64,000 nucleotides of DNA from positions 20,503,608 through 20,567,607 of the forward strand of contig NC_088300.1 in NCBI RefSeq assembly GCF_032854445.1. The letters are read 5' to 3'. Every line of letters starts with the position of its first letter. Within the stretch, counting starts at the first letter, position 1. Positions 1-7,916 of this stretch are shown in pieces. The stretch is from Liolophura sinensis. Its lineage: Eukaryota; Mollusca; Polyplacophora; Chitonida; Chitonidae. A model generated the notes under the pieces. It saw only the letters and a program-made list of their open reading frames with translations. It made no database searches and was not told the DNA's origin. The position numbers were made by a program, and so were the translations under genes.

Positions 1-109
1 CAGTGCAAACAAATCACTGAGAGAACTTTTACAATTACTGTTGGCATGTTTTAAAGTTTTGTGATTTTCCAATAAAATATAGGCCTACTCAATTTTTACT
101 TCTGCCTTC
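1..109 (+). mobile_element. LINE 3' tail (short copy 0) abutting a 5S gene
   Basis: A short piece cut by the window edge. Positions 1-26 resemble the bases that follow the 5S gene at 246-275. The rest (about 35-109) matches the 3' end of LINE copy B at 15215-15290: both have a TTTGTGATTTT block, an AATA-rich stretch and a final TTCTGC(C/T)TTC. It ends exactly where the 5S sequence begins. It could be a strongly truncated LINE or a SINE made of a 5S head and a LINE tail. No coding capacity. Confidence 0.6.
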
Positions 110-229
110 GCCTACGGCCATATCACGTTGAAAACACCGGTTCTCGTCCGATCACCCAAGTTAAGCAACGTCGAGCTTGGTCAGTACTTGGATGGGTGAC
201 TGCCTGGGAACACCGAGTCCTGTAGGCTC
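110..229 (+). rRNA. 5S ribosomal RNA gene, possibly a pseudogene
   Basis: A full-length 120-bp match to animal 5S rRNA, from GCCTACGGCCATATCACG through the TACTTGGATGGGTGAC block to the closing TGTAGGCTC, with a T-run (TCTTTTT) just after it as for a Pol III terminator. The internal A box (AGTTAAGCAACG) is intact. The intermediate element (GAGCTTGG where GGGCCTGG is usual), the C box (ACTGCC for ACCGCC) and the 3' arm (CACCGAGTCC) carry substitutions, so it may be dead. It lies between two LINE sequences and is probably a relic of a 5S tandem array. Confidence 0.85.
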
Positions 230-368
230 TTGTCTTTTTGCTTTGAGTGCAAGCAAATCACTGAGGAGAGAGTAACTTGGTGTCCTGAGAGTGCAGACGT
301 GTTTTACAAGCTCCTGGCAAATACTGAGTACAACAACAACGTGAGGAATTTCTTTCGGGGCAGCTGCA

Positions 369-950
369 GTGTGCCGGAATTGTACTGAGCTTGTTGCAGG
401 TAAAGATTGTTTTGGGTGTAGCCCTAATTCTGTAAGGATGTCGAAACCTGTGTCGTACAACCCTGCAACGAAACCTGATCGAACCTTGTCGGTAGCGATT
501 TCCACGCAGAGTAATGCCAGTTTTTCTAGCGCTGTTCAGAGAGACTTTTTTGGTGTGTTGTCTGACTTGATTGACATAAAGGCAGAATTAGTCAGCTTCC
601 AGAAGAATTATTTGAAAAAAATGTTCTACGTTCGTGTGGCCACCCAGCCTGCTCATAACAGGTTGTTGAGTAAAGGGAATTTTGTTATGGGCAATACTAT
701 GTGGAGCATTGTGCCGGCGAGCTCGATCTACATGAATTTAACTGTGCACTGGGCCCCGGACGAAATGTCCGATGACATAATAGCGGCGGCGTTACAGCCT
801 TACGGGACATGCTTCAGTGTAAACAAACCTAAGTTTTCCCAAGTTGAGATCGCTCATGTAAGGAGAGGCATACGAGTGTACAGGTTTCGGTGCCATAAGA
901 CCAGGTACGTGCCGAACTTTAAAAGTTTTTGTTGTTCGCATGGAACATAA
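369..950 (+). CDS. LINE copy A ORF1, N-terminal part with RRM-like segment
   Basis: An open frame of 193 codons. The middle-to-C-terminal half (about residues 90-175) has the look of the RNA-recognition fold found in ORF1 proteins of Tx1/L1-group LINEs: a strand with TVHWAPDEMSDD, a helix ending ALQPYGTC, then a basic GIRVYRF strand. ORF1 proteins bind the element RNA. The first ATG is taken by default; an internal ATG at residue 24 (SKPVSYNP) could be the true start. The frame ends at 950 and the next open frame overlaps it by 11 bases, which suggests a frameshift inside an originally longer ORF1. Confidence 0.55.
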   Translation: MCRNCTELVAGKDCFGCSPNSVRMSKPVSYNPATKPDRTLSVAISTQSNASFSSAVQRDFFGVLSDLIDIKAELVSFQKNYLKKMFYVRVATQPAHNRLLSKGNFVMGNTMWSIVPASSIYMNLTVHWAPDEMSDDIIAAALQPYGTCFSVNKPKFSQVEIAHVRRGIRVYRFRCHKTRYVPNFKSFCCSHGT

Positions 951-1249
951 CGGCGATCAGGAGGGCGAGGTAGATGTGGAGGGGGAGTCCGTTACCAGTG
1001 AGTCCGAGGGGGGAGAGGAGGAGGGGGACAGTGTTGGCACTGACTCGGCTGAAAGCTTATCCGACGAGGACGGTGAGCGAGAAGGCTGTCTGATAGCGGC
1101 AGGCAGAGAGACTGAGGCAGAGCAGGAGGTAGTGCAGGCTGACTGCACCGTGGCGTTCACCGAAGCTGGGGTAAGTGAAGTTTGTTTTCTGCAGTCAGGA
1201 CCGGAACAGAAAAAGCGAAAACTGGAGGAACGTGATGCACTTACTAGTG
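940..1249 (+). pseudogene. LINE copy A ORF1, acidic C-terminal part, cut by the LTR insertion
   Basis: An acidic, low-complexity frame rich in Glu, Gly, Ser and Asp, followed by a basic KKRKLEER patch near 1210-1230 that could act as a nuclear localisation signal. It overlaps the preceding frame out of phase and is probably the C-terminal part of the same ORF1. The frame runs only four codons into the LTR before stopping at 1263, so the natural end is lost. A related C-terminal sequence survives in LINE copy B at 11435-11596. Function beyond ORF1 is not claimed. Confidence 0.5.
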
Positions 1250-2249
1250 TGTTACGGTATTGAAAACAGCAACAGAAAACAGACTCAGTGACTCAATATT
1301 ACAATGTAAACAATGCTTTATATATAAAATGAGACGTATAGTTTTACAGACAGTTCAACAACAACAACATAAAAAACATACATATCAGTATTACCGGTCT
1401 TTAAAAGTTTCCAGTTCACCTTTTCATCCCAAGGAACGTGTTCCAGGAGATCCAACGTAAAGACCATGGGATAAACACACAAGTCACAAATTGTCCTAGA
1501 CAGGTACTTCGCCAGGATAGCGAACGCGAACACAGTACACAGGTTACACAGAACTGGAACAGTCAAGCCTTTGAATGACGTCACACCCGCAGAGCACAAC
1601 ACAGGCTAAATACAGGCATGGAGGTATAATCCACTTTAGATCAGTCACAGCTCCCGCAGAAGCTCACAAACGAGCCGTTCAGAGACGTAGAGTAATGTCA
1701 CCTTGTGGCAGAACGAACGTCCTTTGCAAAACTGAAAACTTCAGTTTAGAGTCCTTGACGACCTTGTCGGTCAGGTGAGGTCAGCGTGTTAAACAAATTA
1801 CACAGTCAACACTGTATAATCATAATAAAGATCCGAACACCAATAAACGTGACTTCCGCAGAAATTCACATAAACCAGACATCAGTACAACTGTGGTACA
1901 CAAACGGTGCCGGCCTAAAAATCTGTCCTCCCAAATGAAACTGGCATCACCAGCTCATATAAATACAATGGACTCGATACGAGAGCGTCGCACACTCTCC
2001 TCGCTCCCAGTGGATGCAGCAAAATACCTCCCCTCTGCACAGAAAACGGCTGATATACGTGCCAGGTGGATTCAACTATTTTTAAACACAGAGCTTAACA
2101 GCCAATGAACAGCCAGTTAAAAAAACAGAGCATAGAACAAGGTGCTTTCGGCCAGGTCCGCGCTGTACATATATAACAGGGCCTGTTATGCTTTCACAAA
2201 GGTCCGCAGACTAACAGTACATGAAGACGTTAAATAGTCATACATAACA
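1250..2249 (-). repeat. 3' LTR of the gypsy element, complete
   Basis: Bounded by TGTTACGG at 1250 and CATAACA at 2249, giving the inverted TGTTA/TAACA termini usual for Ty3/gypsy LTRs. Positions 1250-1860 are repeated nearly base for base at 7297-7916. The outer limit is fixed by the polypurine tract next to 2249, not by the repeat, because the other LTR is truncated. A TATATAAA on the coding strand near 1318-1326 is a possible promoter or just AT-rich sequence. Confidence 0.88.
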
Positions 2250-2258
2250 CCCCCACCC
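2250..2258 (-). promoter_or_regulatory. Polypurine tract for plus-strand priming
   Basis: On the coding strand the bases read GGGTGGGGG and are followed at once by the LTR start TGTTATG. A G-rich tract directly upstream of the 3' LTR is the standard second-strand primer of LTR retrotransposons. Confidence 0.85.
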
Positions 2259-2364
2259 TTCAGGGAAAGAAAGTTTTTGCATAAAACTTTCTTTAACATA
2301 TTCATAATTATGAATAATAATAACGTTTACCACAGTCTTTAAAAACAAAGCTGCAGAAAACCAA

Positions 2365-5300
2365 CTAGACACGTGACAAACAATCAGCAATCACATTATC
2401 TTTCCCTTTTATGTGTCTAATCTCTAGATTAAATTCTTGCAAAAGCAAACTCCACCGTAACAATCTTCGGTTTTTACCTTTTAGTTTGTGCAAGAAGGTT
2501 AAGGGATTGTGATCTGTATACACAACAATGGGGTAACTTGACGAAGTCACATATATTTCAAAATGCTGTAATGCTAGAATCAAGGACAGACATTCCTTTT
2601 CTATTGTTGAATAATTTCTCTGGCACTTGTCAAATTTGCGAGAAAAAAAACATACAGGGTGATCAACGTGATCTGTTTCATTTTCTTGTAACAAAACTGC
2701 CCCAGCAGATATATCACTAGCATCAACAGCTAGCTTAAATGGTAAATTAAAATCAGGTGCTACAAGTATGGGGCCGCTGCTTAGCATGGCCTTTAATCTA
2801 TCAAAAGATCTCTGACACTCAATGGACCACAAGAATTTAGCACCTTTCTTTAACAGCTGAGTTAATGGCTCACTAACAAATGAAAAGTTCCTACAGAACT
2901 TTCGATAATAACCTGCCATGCCAAAAAAACGCTTTAACTCTCTCTTACAACTTGGCACTGGAAAACAAGAGAAAGCACTGATTTTAGAATTAACAGGTTT
3001 TACCTGACCCTGTCCGACAACATGCCCTAGATATGTGACAAAAGCACAACCAAACTCACACTTGGCCAAATTTACTGTAAGATTGGCTTGGGACAGTCTC
3101 GCAAATAATGCCTCCATGATATTTAAATGTTCCTCCCAAGTGTCACTGAATATAATTACATCGTCGATGTAAACACGACACCCTTTAAGGCCTGATGTAA
3201 CGTTGTTCACAAGTCGTTGAAAGGTGGCAGGGCTGTTCTTCATCCCAAAGGGCATGACTTTGTACTGGTATAAACCATCTGGGGTAGCAAACGCTGACAC
3301 CTCACGAGCACGCTGCGTGAGCGGTACTTGCCAAAATCCTTTCAATAGGTCAAACTTGGAGACAACGTTGGACTTTCCCACGGCATCGATACAGTCGTCG
3401 ATCCTTGGAATGGGAAAGTTGTCTGCTTTAGTGACGGCATTCACTTTGCGATAGTCTGTACACATACGGTACGTCCCATCTGGTTTTGGCACAAGAATAC
3501 AAGGTGAACTCCAGTTACTGTTACTGGGCTCGACCAGATCATTTTCCAGTAAATACTGAACTTCTTTTCTCAAGTATTCAGTTTTAGTTGGGTTCAGTCT
3601 GTATGGGTGCTGTTTAATTGGCTTGGAATCTCCAACTTCAACATCATGGTAGATGGATTCAGTCCTGGTTGGAACATCAGGGAACAAATGTTCATATCGA
3701 CGAACCAAATCCTTCAACTGCTGGCGTTGCTGATATTCCAGATGACCCAACACAGAATCAATGTTCTCAAGAATACTTGAATTCTGGAGTTTGGCTGACC
3801 GGAACCTTAAGTCAAAATCTTGATCAACCCTAACAGCTGAATCAGGGCATAAGTTAGAGGTAACAACTCCACTAGGATGTACAACATTGAGATCAGTGCT
3901 ATCTCTGTCTACATGTGGCTTTAACATGTTAATGTGACAAAGTTGTCTAGATTTGCGCCGATCAGGAGTGAAAATAACATAATTAAGATCACTTAGCCTC
4001 TTGTCTACTACATAAGGTCCAAAATAACGAGCTTCAAGTGGCTTACCACTAACTGGAAGTAAGGCCAGTACTTTCTGACCAACTTCAAATCTGCGTCTTA
4101 CTGTCTCTTTGTCATTCTTAGTTTTCATACTCTTCTGAGAAGCTGTAAGATTCTCTCTGGCTAACTCACATACTCTGTTGAGCTTAGTACGAAAACTTGA
4201 CACATACTGTAATAGGTTAACATTGTCACTATCACCAGACACAAACTTTTCCTTGAACAACTGTAGTAGACCACGCACAGTATGACCAAACACAAGCTCA
4301 AATGGACTAAATCTAAGTGACTCTTGTACAGACTCTCTTACAGCAAACATTAACAAAGGTACACCCTCGTCCCAATCTTTCCCTGTCTCAAAGCAGTAAG
4401 TTCTTATCATACTTTTCAGTGTCTGATGGAATCTCTCTAGTGCTCCTTGACTTTGTAGGTGATAAGCTGAGGATTTATACTGGCTAATACCTAGCTCATG
4501 CATAACTTGTTGGAACACACCAGACATGAAATTTGAACCCTGGTCTGACTGTACTGACTTAGGCAGACCAAACATGGTGAAGAACTTAACTAAAGCCTTA
4601 ATTACAGTCTTGGCAGTAATATTCCTTAGCGGAATTGCCTCACGGAAACGAGTTGAAGTACACATTATGGTTAACATATACTGATTTCCAGACTTTGTCT
4701 TAGGTAGCGGACCAACACAATCTATTAAGATTCTACTGAATGGCTCACCAATTGCAGGAATAGGCCTCAAGGCTGCCTTGGGGATTGTCTGGTTAGGTTT
4801 CCCCACTAACTGACATGCATGACAAGACCTGCAAAATTCAGTAACATCTTTCCTTATTCCTGGCCAATAAAAATGACTGAGAATCTTATGATAGGTCTTA
4901 TTAACACCTAAATGACCTGCTAACGGCGTTTCATGCGCTATAGTCAGTATGTCTTTACGATAAGACTTGGGCACAACTACCTGATGCTTAACTGCCCATT
5001 CATCCTCCAACGAAACATCGGGAGGTCTCCACTGCCGCATCAATATGCCAGACTTGACATAGTAGTAGCATGGGTCAGGTAAAGATTCACCATCTTTAGC
5101 TGCATCATTAAACAAGCAAGAAATACTTGGATCACTGTGTTGTTCAGCAATCAACTCAGTCCTACAAAATGGCTGATCACCACTAACAAAATTAGTATCT
5201 ACTTCCTGCTGGCTGTCTAATTTGGAAGAATCTCCATCCAACATGTTGTTGAGAAAAGTCTCACTCAAATCAACAGTACTACCCTGGTCTGTACTGACTT

Positions 5301-6297
5301 TTCTAGACATAGCTCTTGTAACAACACAGGACGGATATAAACCCGCTATCTCGCTTTCAACTGGCTCTGTGACTGAATTCAGAGAAGGCTTATCAACCAT
5401 TAAGGGATCAACAGTAACTTTATCATGTGCCAAGTCATTTCCCAACAACAAATGAATACCCTCAAAAGGTAATGAAGGCTTAATGCCTACCCTGACAGGT
5501 CCAGATATCAAATCTGATGACAAATAAATATCATGAAGGGGAACACTGACAAAGTCACTAGACTCTACACCTCTAATAAGGGCACGAACCCCAGAGTATG
5601 ACTCTTCAGAAAAGGGCAGAGTATTCATCAACAACAGAGTCTGAGATGCCCCAGTATCCCTTAATATCTTTATAGGGGTAGCACAAGACATGTCGCTTCT
5701 AAGCGACACTGAACCAGAATTGATAAACGGAGCGAAGCTATCCATAGAGCATTTGGGAATCTTATCCAATCCCGTATCAGCTAACTCAGATCTGCTTTTA
5801 ACTGCTGATGTAACTTCCGGCAATGTTTTGTGCATTGCAACACAAAGACCTGTGGGCTTAGACTCATTCTGAGCTTCCCGTATCCTTTTCAACTTGTAAC
5901 ATTCACTCATCACGTGACCTACCCGCTTGCAAAAATTACAAGTGACCCTATTTCGAGGACTACCATTCCAATCTGAACTACGTGAACCATGAGCTGTAGA
6001 ACCATTGGAGCCTGGTGTAGAACTCTTCTGTATAGAGCTACCTCTACCTGTTGCATGTGACTGGGTATTTCTACGTATAAATGAATTAAATGGCTTACCC
6101 GTGTATGTAACCTTACGTGTCAAGGAATAATCATCAGCTAAACTGGCTGCCTCTTCAAGTGTACTCGCCTTCTGCTCATCAACGAACACCTTTACATAAT
6201 TATGAATACAACGCTTGAACTCTTCTACCAGCACGAGCTGACGCAAACTTTCAAAATCCCTGCCTATTTTCTTGGCTGTACACCAGCGATCAAACAA
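2365..6297 (-). CDS. pol: Gag C-terminus plus Pol polyprotein (PR-IN-RT-RH order)
   Basis: An uninterrupted frame of 1310 residues. In order: the end of a SCAN-like capsid (about 1-60), a CCHC zinc knuckle (C120, C123, H128, C133), a retropepsin site DTGA (D214), an integrase HHCC region (H455/H462, C492, C495), an integrase core with D526, D585 and E621 (spacing D-X35-E), a GPY motif near 760, a reverse transcriptase with MPFGMKNSPATF (1015-1026) and YIDD (1043-1046), and RNase H with D1192, E1233 and D1262. All key residues are present, so the enzymes may be intact. Integrase lies before reverse transcriptase, unlike ordinary gypsy elements. The first ATG (6297) lies inside the capsid, so the true protein must be entered from an upstream frame. 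Confidence 0.95.
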   Translation of the reverse strand: MFDRWCTAKKIGRDFESLRQLVLVEEFKRCIHNYVKVFVDEQKASTLEEAASLADDYSLTRKVTYTGKPFNSFIRRNTQSHATGRGSSIQKSSTPGSNGSTAHGSRSSDWNGSPRNRVTCNFCKRVGHVMSECYKLKRIREAQNESKPTGLCVAMHKTLPEVTSAVKSRSELADTGLDKIPKCSMDSFAPFINSGSVSLRSDMSCATPIKILRDTGASQTLLLMNTLPFSEESYSGVRALIRGVESSDFVSVPLHDIYLSSDLISGPVRVGIKPSLPFEGIHLLLGNDLAHDKVTVDPLMVDKPSLNSVTEPVESEIAGLYPSCVVTRAMSRKVSTDQGSTVDLSETFLNNMLDGDSSKLDSQQEVDTNFVSGDQPFCRTELIAEQHSDPSISCLFNDAAKDGESLPDPCYYYVKSGILMRQWRPPDVSLEDEWAVKHQVVVPKSYRKDILTIAHETPLAGHLGVNKTYHKILSHFYWPGIRKDVTEFCRSCHACQLVGKPNQTIPKAALRPIPAIGEPFSRILIDCVGPLPKTKSGNQYMLTIMCTSTRFREAIPLRNITAKTVIKALVKFFTMFGLPKSVQSDQGSNFMSGVFQQVMHELGISQYKSSAYHLQSQGALERFHQTLKSMIRTYCFETGKDWDEGVPLLMFAVRESVQESLRFSPFELVFGHTVRGLLQLFKEKFVSGDSDNVNLLQYVSSFRTKLNRVCELARENLTASQKSMKTKNDKETVRRRFEVGQKVLALLPVSGKPLEARYFGPYVVDKRLSDLNYVIFTPDRRKSRQLCHINMLKPHVDRDSTDLNVVHPSGVVTSNLCPDSAVRVDQDFDLRFRSAKLQNSSILENIDSVLGHLEYQQRQQLKDLVRRYEHLFPDVPTRTESIYHDVEVGDSKPIKQHPYRLNPTKTEYLRKEVQYLLENDLVEPSNSNWSSPCILVPKPDGTYRMCTDYRKVNAVTKADNFPIPRIDDCIDAVGKSNVVSKFDLLKGFWQVPLTQRAREVSAFATPDGLYQYKVMPFGMKNSPATFQRLVNNVTSGLKGCRVYIDDVIIFSDTWEEHLNIMEALFARLSQANLTVNLAKCEFGCAFVTYLGHVVGQGQVKPVNSKISAFSCFPVPSCKRELKRFFGMAGYYRKFCRNFSFVSEPLTQLLKKGAKFLWSIECQRSFDRLKAMLSSGPILVAPDFNLPFKLAVDASDISAGAVLLQENETDHVDHPVCFFSRKFDKCQRNYSTIEKECLSLILALQHFEIYVTSSSYPIVVYTDHNPLTFLHKLKGKNRRLLRWSLLLQEFNLEIRHIKGKDNVIADCLSRV

Positions 6298-6776
6298 CTG
6301 CTCCTTAGCTCGACCAAACTCAACGTATGTCTGATCTCTACCTTTTTCATAGTTACGAAATTTCGGCGGTAAGCTTCAGGCACCAATTCATAACCCTTCA
6401 AAATTACCTCTTTCACATAGTCATAATTGGAAGCATTCTCTACACTTAACTGAGTGTAAATTTCCCTGGCCTTTCCAATTAGCACACTCTGTAATAACAT
6501 AGTCCAGAACTCTTTGGGCCACTTCAAACTATTTGCAATTTTTTCAAAATGCAGAAAATATTTATCCACCTCTTTTTCCTGAAAGGATGGAACTAACCGA
6601 ATGTATTTGGTCACATCAAATCCTGCATCCTGTCTACCGGAAGGACCCGGTTTCCCATCTCTCTCTACCTCTAACTTTTTCATTTGGAACTCCAATTCTC
6701 TTTCCCTCTCTCTTTCTTGCCTCTCTCTCTCCTCTCTCTGCACTTCCCTCTCTCTCTCTTTTTCCTCTCTCTGCAC
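6264..6776 (-). pseudogene. gag: Gag capsid segment, out of frame with both neighbours
   Basis: This frame carries the central capsid region, including the RLVPSFQEKEVDKYFLHFEK block and a helix ending TQLSVENASNYD. It resembles the SCAN-like capsid of Gmr1-type elements. It starts inside the Glu/Arg repeat region and stops at 6264, having diverged from the pol frame at about 6357-6363. The upstream gag piece (6634-7167) and pol share one frame and this piece lies in another. The simplest reading is one original Gag-Pol frame with two compensating indels. A canonical slippery heptamer sits at the second junction (see findings). Confidence 0.75.
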
Positions 6777-7167
6777 TTCCCTCTCTCTCTCTTTCCTCTC
6801 TCTGCACTTCCCTCTCTCTTTCTTTCTCTCTTTCCTCTTTCTCCATTTTCAACTTTTCTATCTCATGTTCCCTCTCTTTCTCTCTTTCCTCTTTCTCCAA
6901 TCTCAACTTTTCTAACTCTAACTGCTTAAACTTAAGCTCGGCATCAGACTGACTCTCGAACTCATACTCAGATAATGCAGAACTATCAAACTTCCCTATC
7001 TCCACTAAATGTTTAAACAAAGTATGCTGCATATCTCTTTTCCTCCATGAAGACTTTATGGACAAACCTAAAAATGTCCCTAACTTAACCAAGTCTTCCT
7101 TCTTTAAACTCTCAAAAACATCCTGATCGGGCGCATTAACAAACTGTTTAGGATCAAAATCTCCCAT
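6634..7167 (-). pseudogene. gag: Gag N-terminal segment with Glu/Arg-rich coiled-coil
   Basis: Starts with an MG context close behind the 5' LTR and primer site, as expected for Gag. Residues 1-75 are a folded-looking N-terminal domain. From about residue 80 the frame becomes a long charged stretch (repeated EREKER-type units) that should form a single helix or coiled coil. The stretch is encoded by a CT-rich quasi-microsatellite on the plus strand (about 6690-6905), where slippage has put the rest of Gag in another frame. The Arg- and Gly-rich tail after about residue 125 is probably out-of-frame reading. Confidence 0.75.
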
Positions 7168-7272
7168 TGTAAATATTTAGCCACTGAATCATTCACCGTT
7201 AAAATTAAGCAATCGCTTCTCACTTGTGTTTAACTTCAAATATCCGGTGCAAAACCAAAGGGAAACAATCAG

Positions 7273-7291
7273 ATCCCGGACAGGCCCCCCA
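7273..7291 (-). promoter_or_regulatory. Primer-binding site, probably tRNA-Pro
   Basis: Five bases inside the 5' LTR the coding strand reads TGGGGGGCCTGTCCGGGAT. This is a near match to the proline-tRNA primer site TGGGGGCTCGTCCGGGAT, with one extra G and small changes in the middle. Position and base composition fit; the tRNA assignment is from memory. Confidence 0.65.
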
Positions 7292-7296
7292 ATTTC

Positions 7297-7916
7297 TGTT
7301 ACGGTATTGAAAACAGCAACAGAAAACAGACTCAGTGACTCAATATTACAATGTAAACAATGCTTTATATATAAAATGAGACGTACAGTTTTACAGACAG
7401 TTCAACAACAACAACATAAAAAACATACATATCAGTATTACCGGTCTTTAAAAGTTTCCAGTTCACCTTTTCATCCCAAGGAACGTGTTCCAGGAGATCC
7501 AACGTAAAGACCATGGGATAAACACACAATTCACACAAGTCACAAATTGTCCTAGACAGGTACTTCGCCAGGATAGCGAACGCGAACACAGTACACAGGT
7601 TACACAGAACTGGAACAGTCAAGCCTTTGAATGACGTCACACCCGCAGAGCACAACACAGGCTAAATACAGGCATGGAGGTATAATCCACTTTAGATCAG
7701 TCACAGCTCCCGCAGAAGCTCACAAACGAGCCGTTCAGAGACGTAGAGTAATGTCACCTTGTGGCAGAACGAACGTCCTTTGCAAAACTGAAAACTTCAG
7801 TTTAGAGTCCTTGACGACCTTGTCGGTCAGGTGAGGTCAGCGTGTTAAACAAATTACACAGTCAACACTGTATAATCATAATAAAGATCCGAACACAAAT
7901 AAACGTGACTTCCGCA
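7297..7916 (-). repeat. 5' LTR of the gypsy element, missing the outer 389 bp
   Basis: Matches 1250-1860 almost perfectly, with a 9-bp insertion near 7529 and about two substitutions. It stops at 7916, where the complete LTR continues for another 389 bp. The missing part is the start of U3, which would normally hold the enhancer and promoter. LINE sequence begins at once at 7917. Confidence 0.88.

Larger units (their letters stand above)
230..1249 (+). mobile_element. 5' part of LINE copy A (5' UTR and ORF1), Tx1/L1-type
   Basis: Everything between the 5S gene and the LTR element is read as the 5' part of a non-LTR retrotransposon. Its 3' part resumes at 7917. It has an ORF1 in two overlapping frames. 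The C-terminal coding bases near 1207-1245 resemble the start of LINE copy B near 11463-11520 (AGCGAAACTGGA block). The first 30-40 bases after the 5S gene may instead be 5S spacer, because similar bases occur at 1-26. The inserted LTR element is in the opposite orientation. Confidence 0.65.
1250..7916 (-). mobile_element. Gmr1-like Ty3/gypsy LTR retrotransposon
   Basis: A 6.7-kb element coded on the minus strand. It has a complete 1000-bp 3' LTR (1250-2249, TGTTA...TAACA termini), a polypurine tract, pol (2365-6297), gag (about 6264-7167), a primer-binding site and a 5' LTR missing its outer 389 bp (7297-7916). Domain order in pol is protease, integrase, reverse transcriptase, RNase H. That is the Ty1/copia-like order known for the Gmr1 group of Ty3/gypsy elements. 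No env. The shared LTR parts differ by only about two substitutions and one 9-bp indel, so the insertion is recent. No target-site duplication is seen because the right end is deleted. Gag has frame breaks, so this copy is probably non-autonomous. Confidence 0.93.

Noticed and set aside
161-505. Minus-strand open frame overlapping the 5S gene
   Set aside because: It crosses the 5S rRNA gene antisense and has no protein motif; the 5S match is far stronger.
1250-1860. LTR length of 611 bp
   Set aside because: This is the shared part only. The polypurine tract and TAACA terminus at 2249 show the intact LTR is 1000 bp and the other one is truncated.
6533-6952. Several plus-strand Ser/Leu-rich open frames
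   Set aside because: They are the antisense reading of the Glu/Arg-coding CT tract in Gag.
7226-7834. Open frames inside the LTRs
   Set aside because: They are identical in both LTRs because the LTRs are near-identical DNA, and none has protein features.
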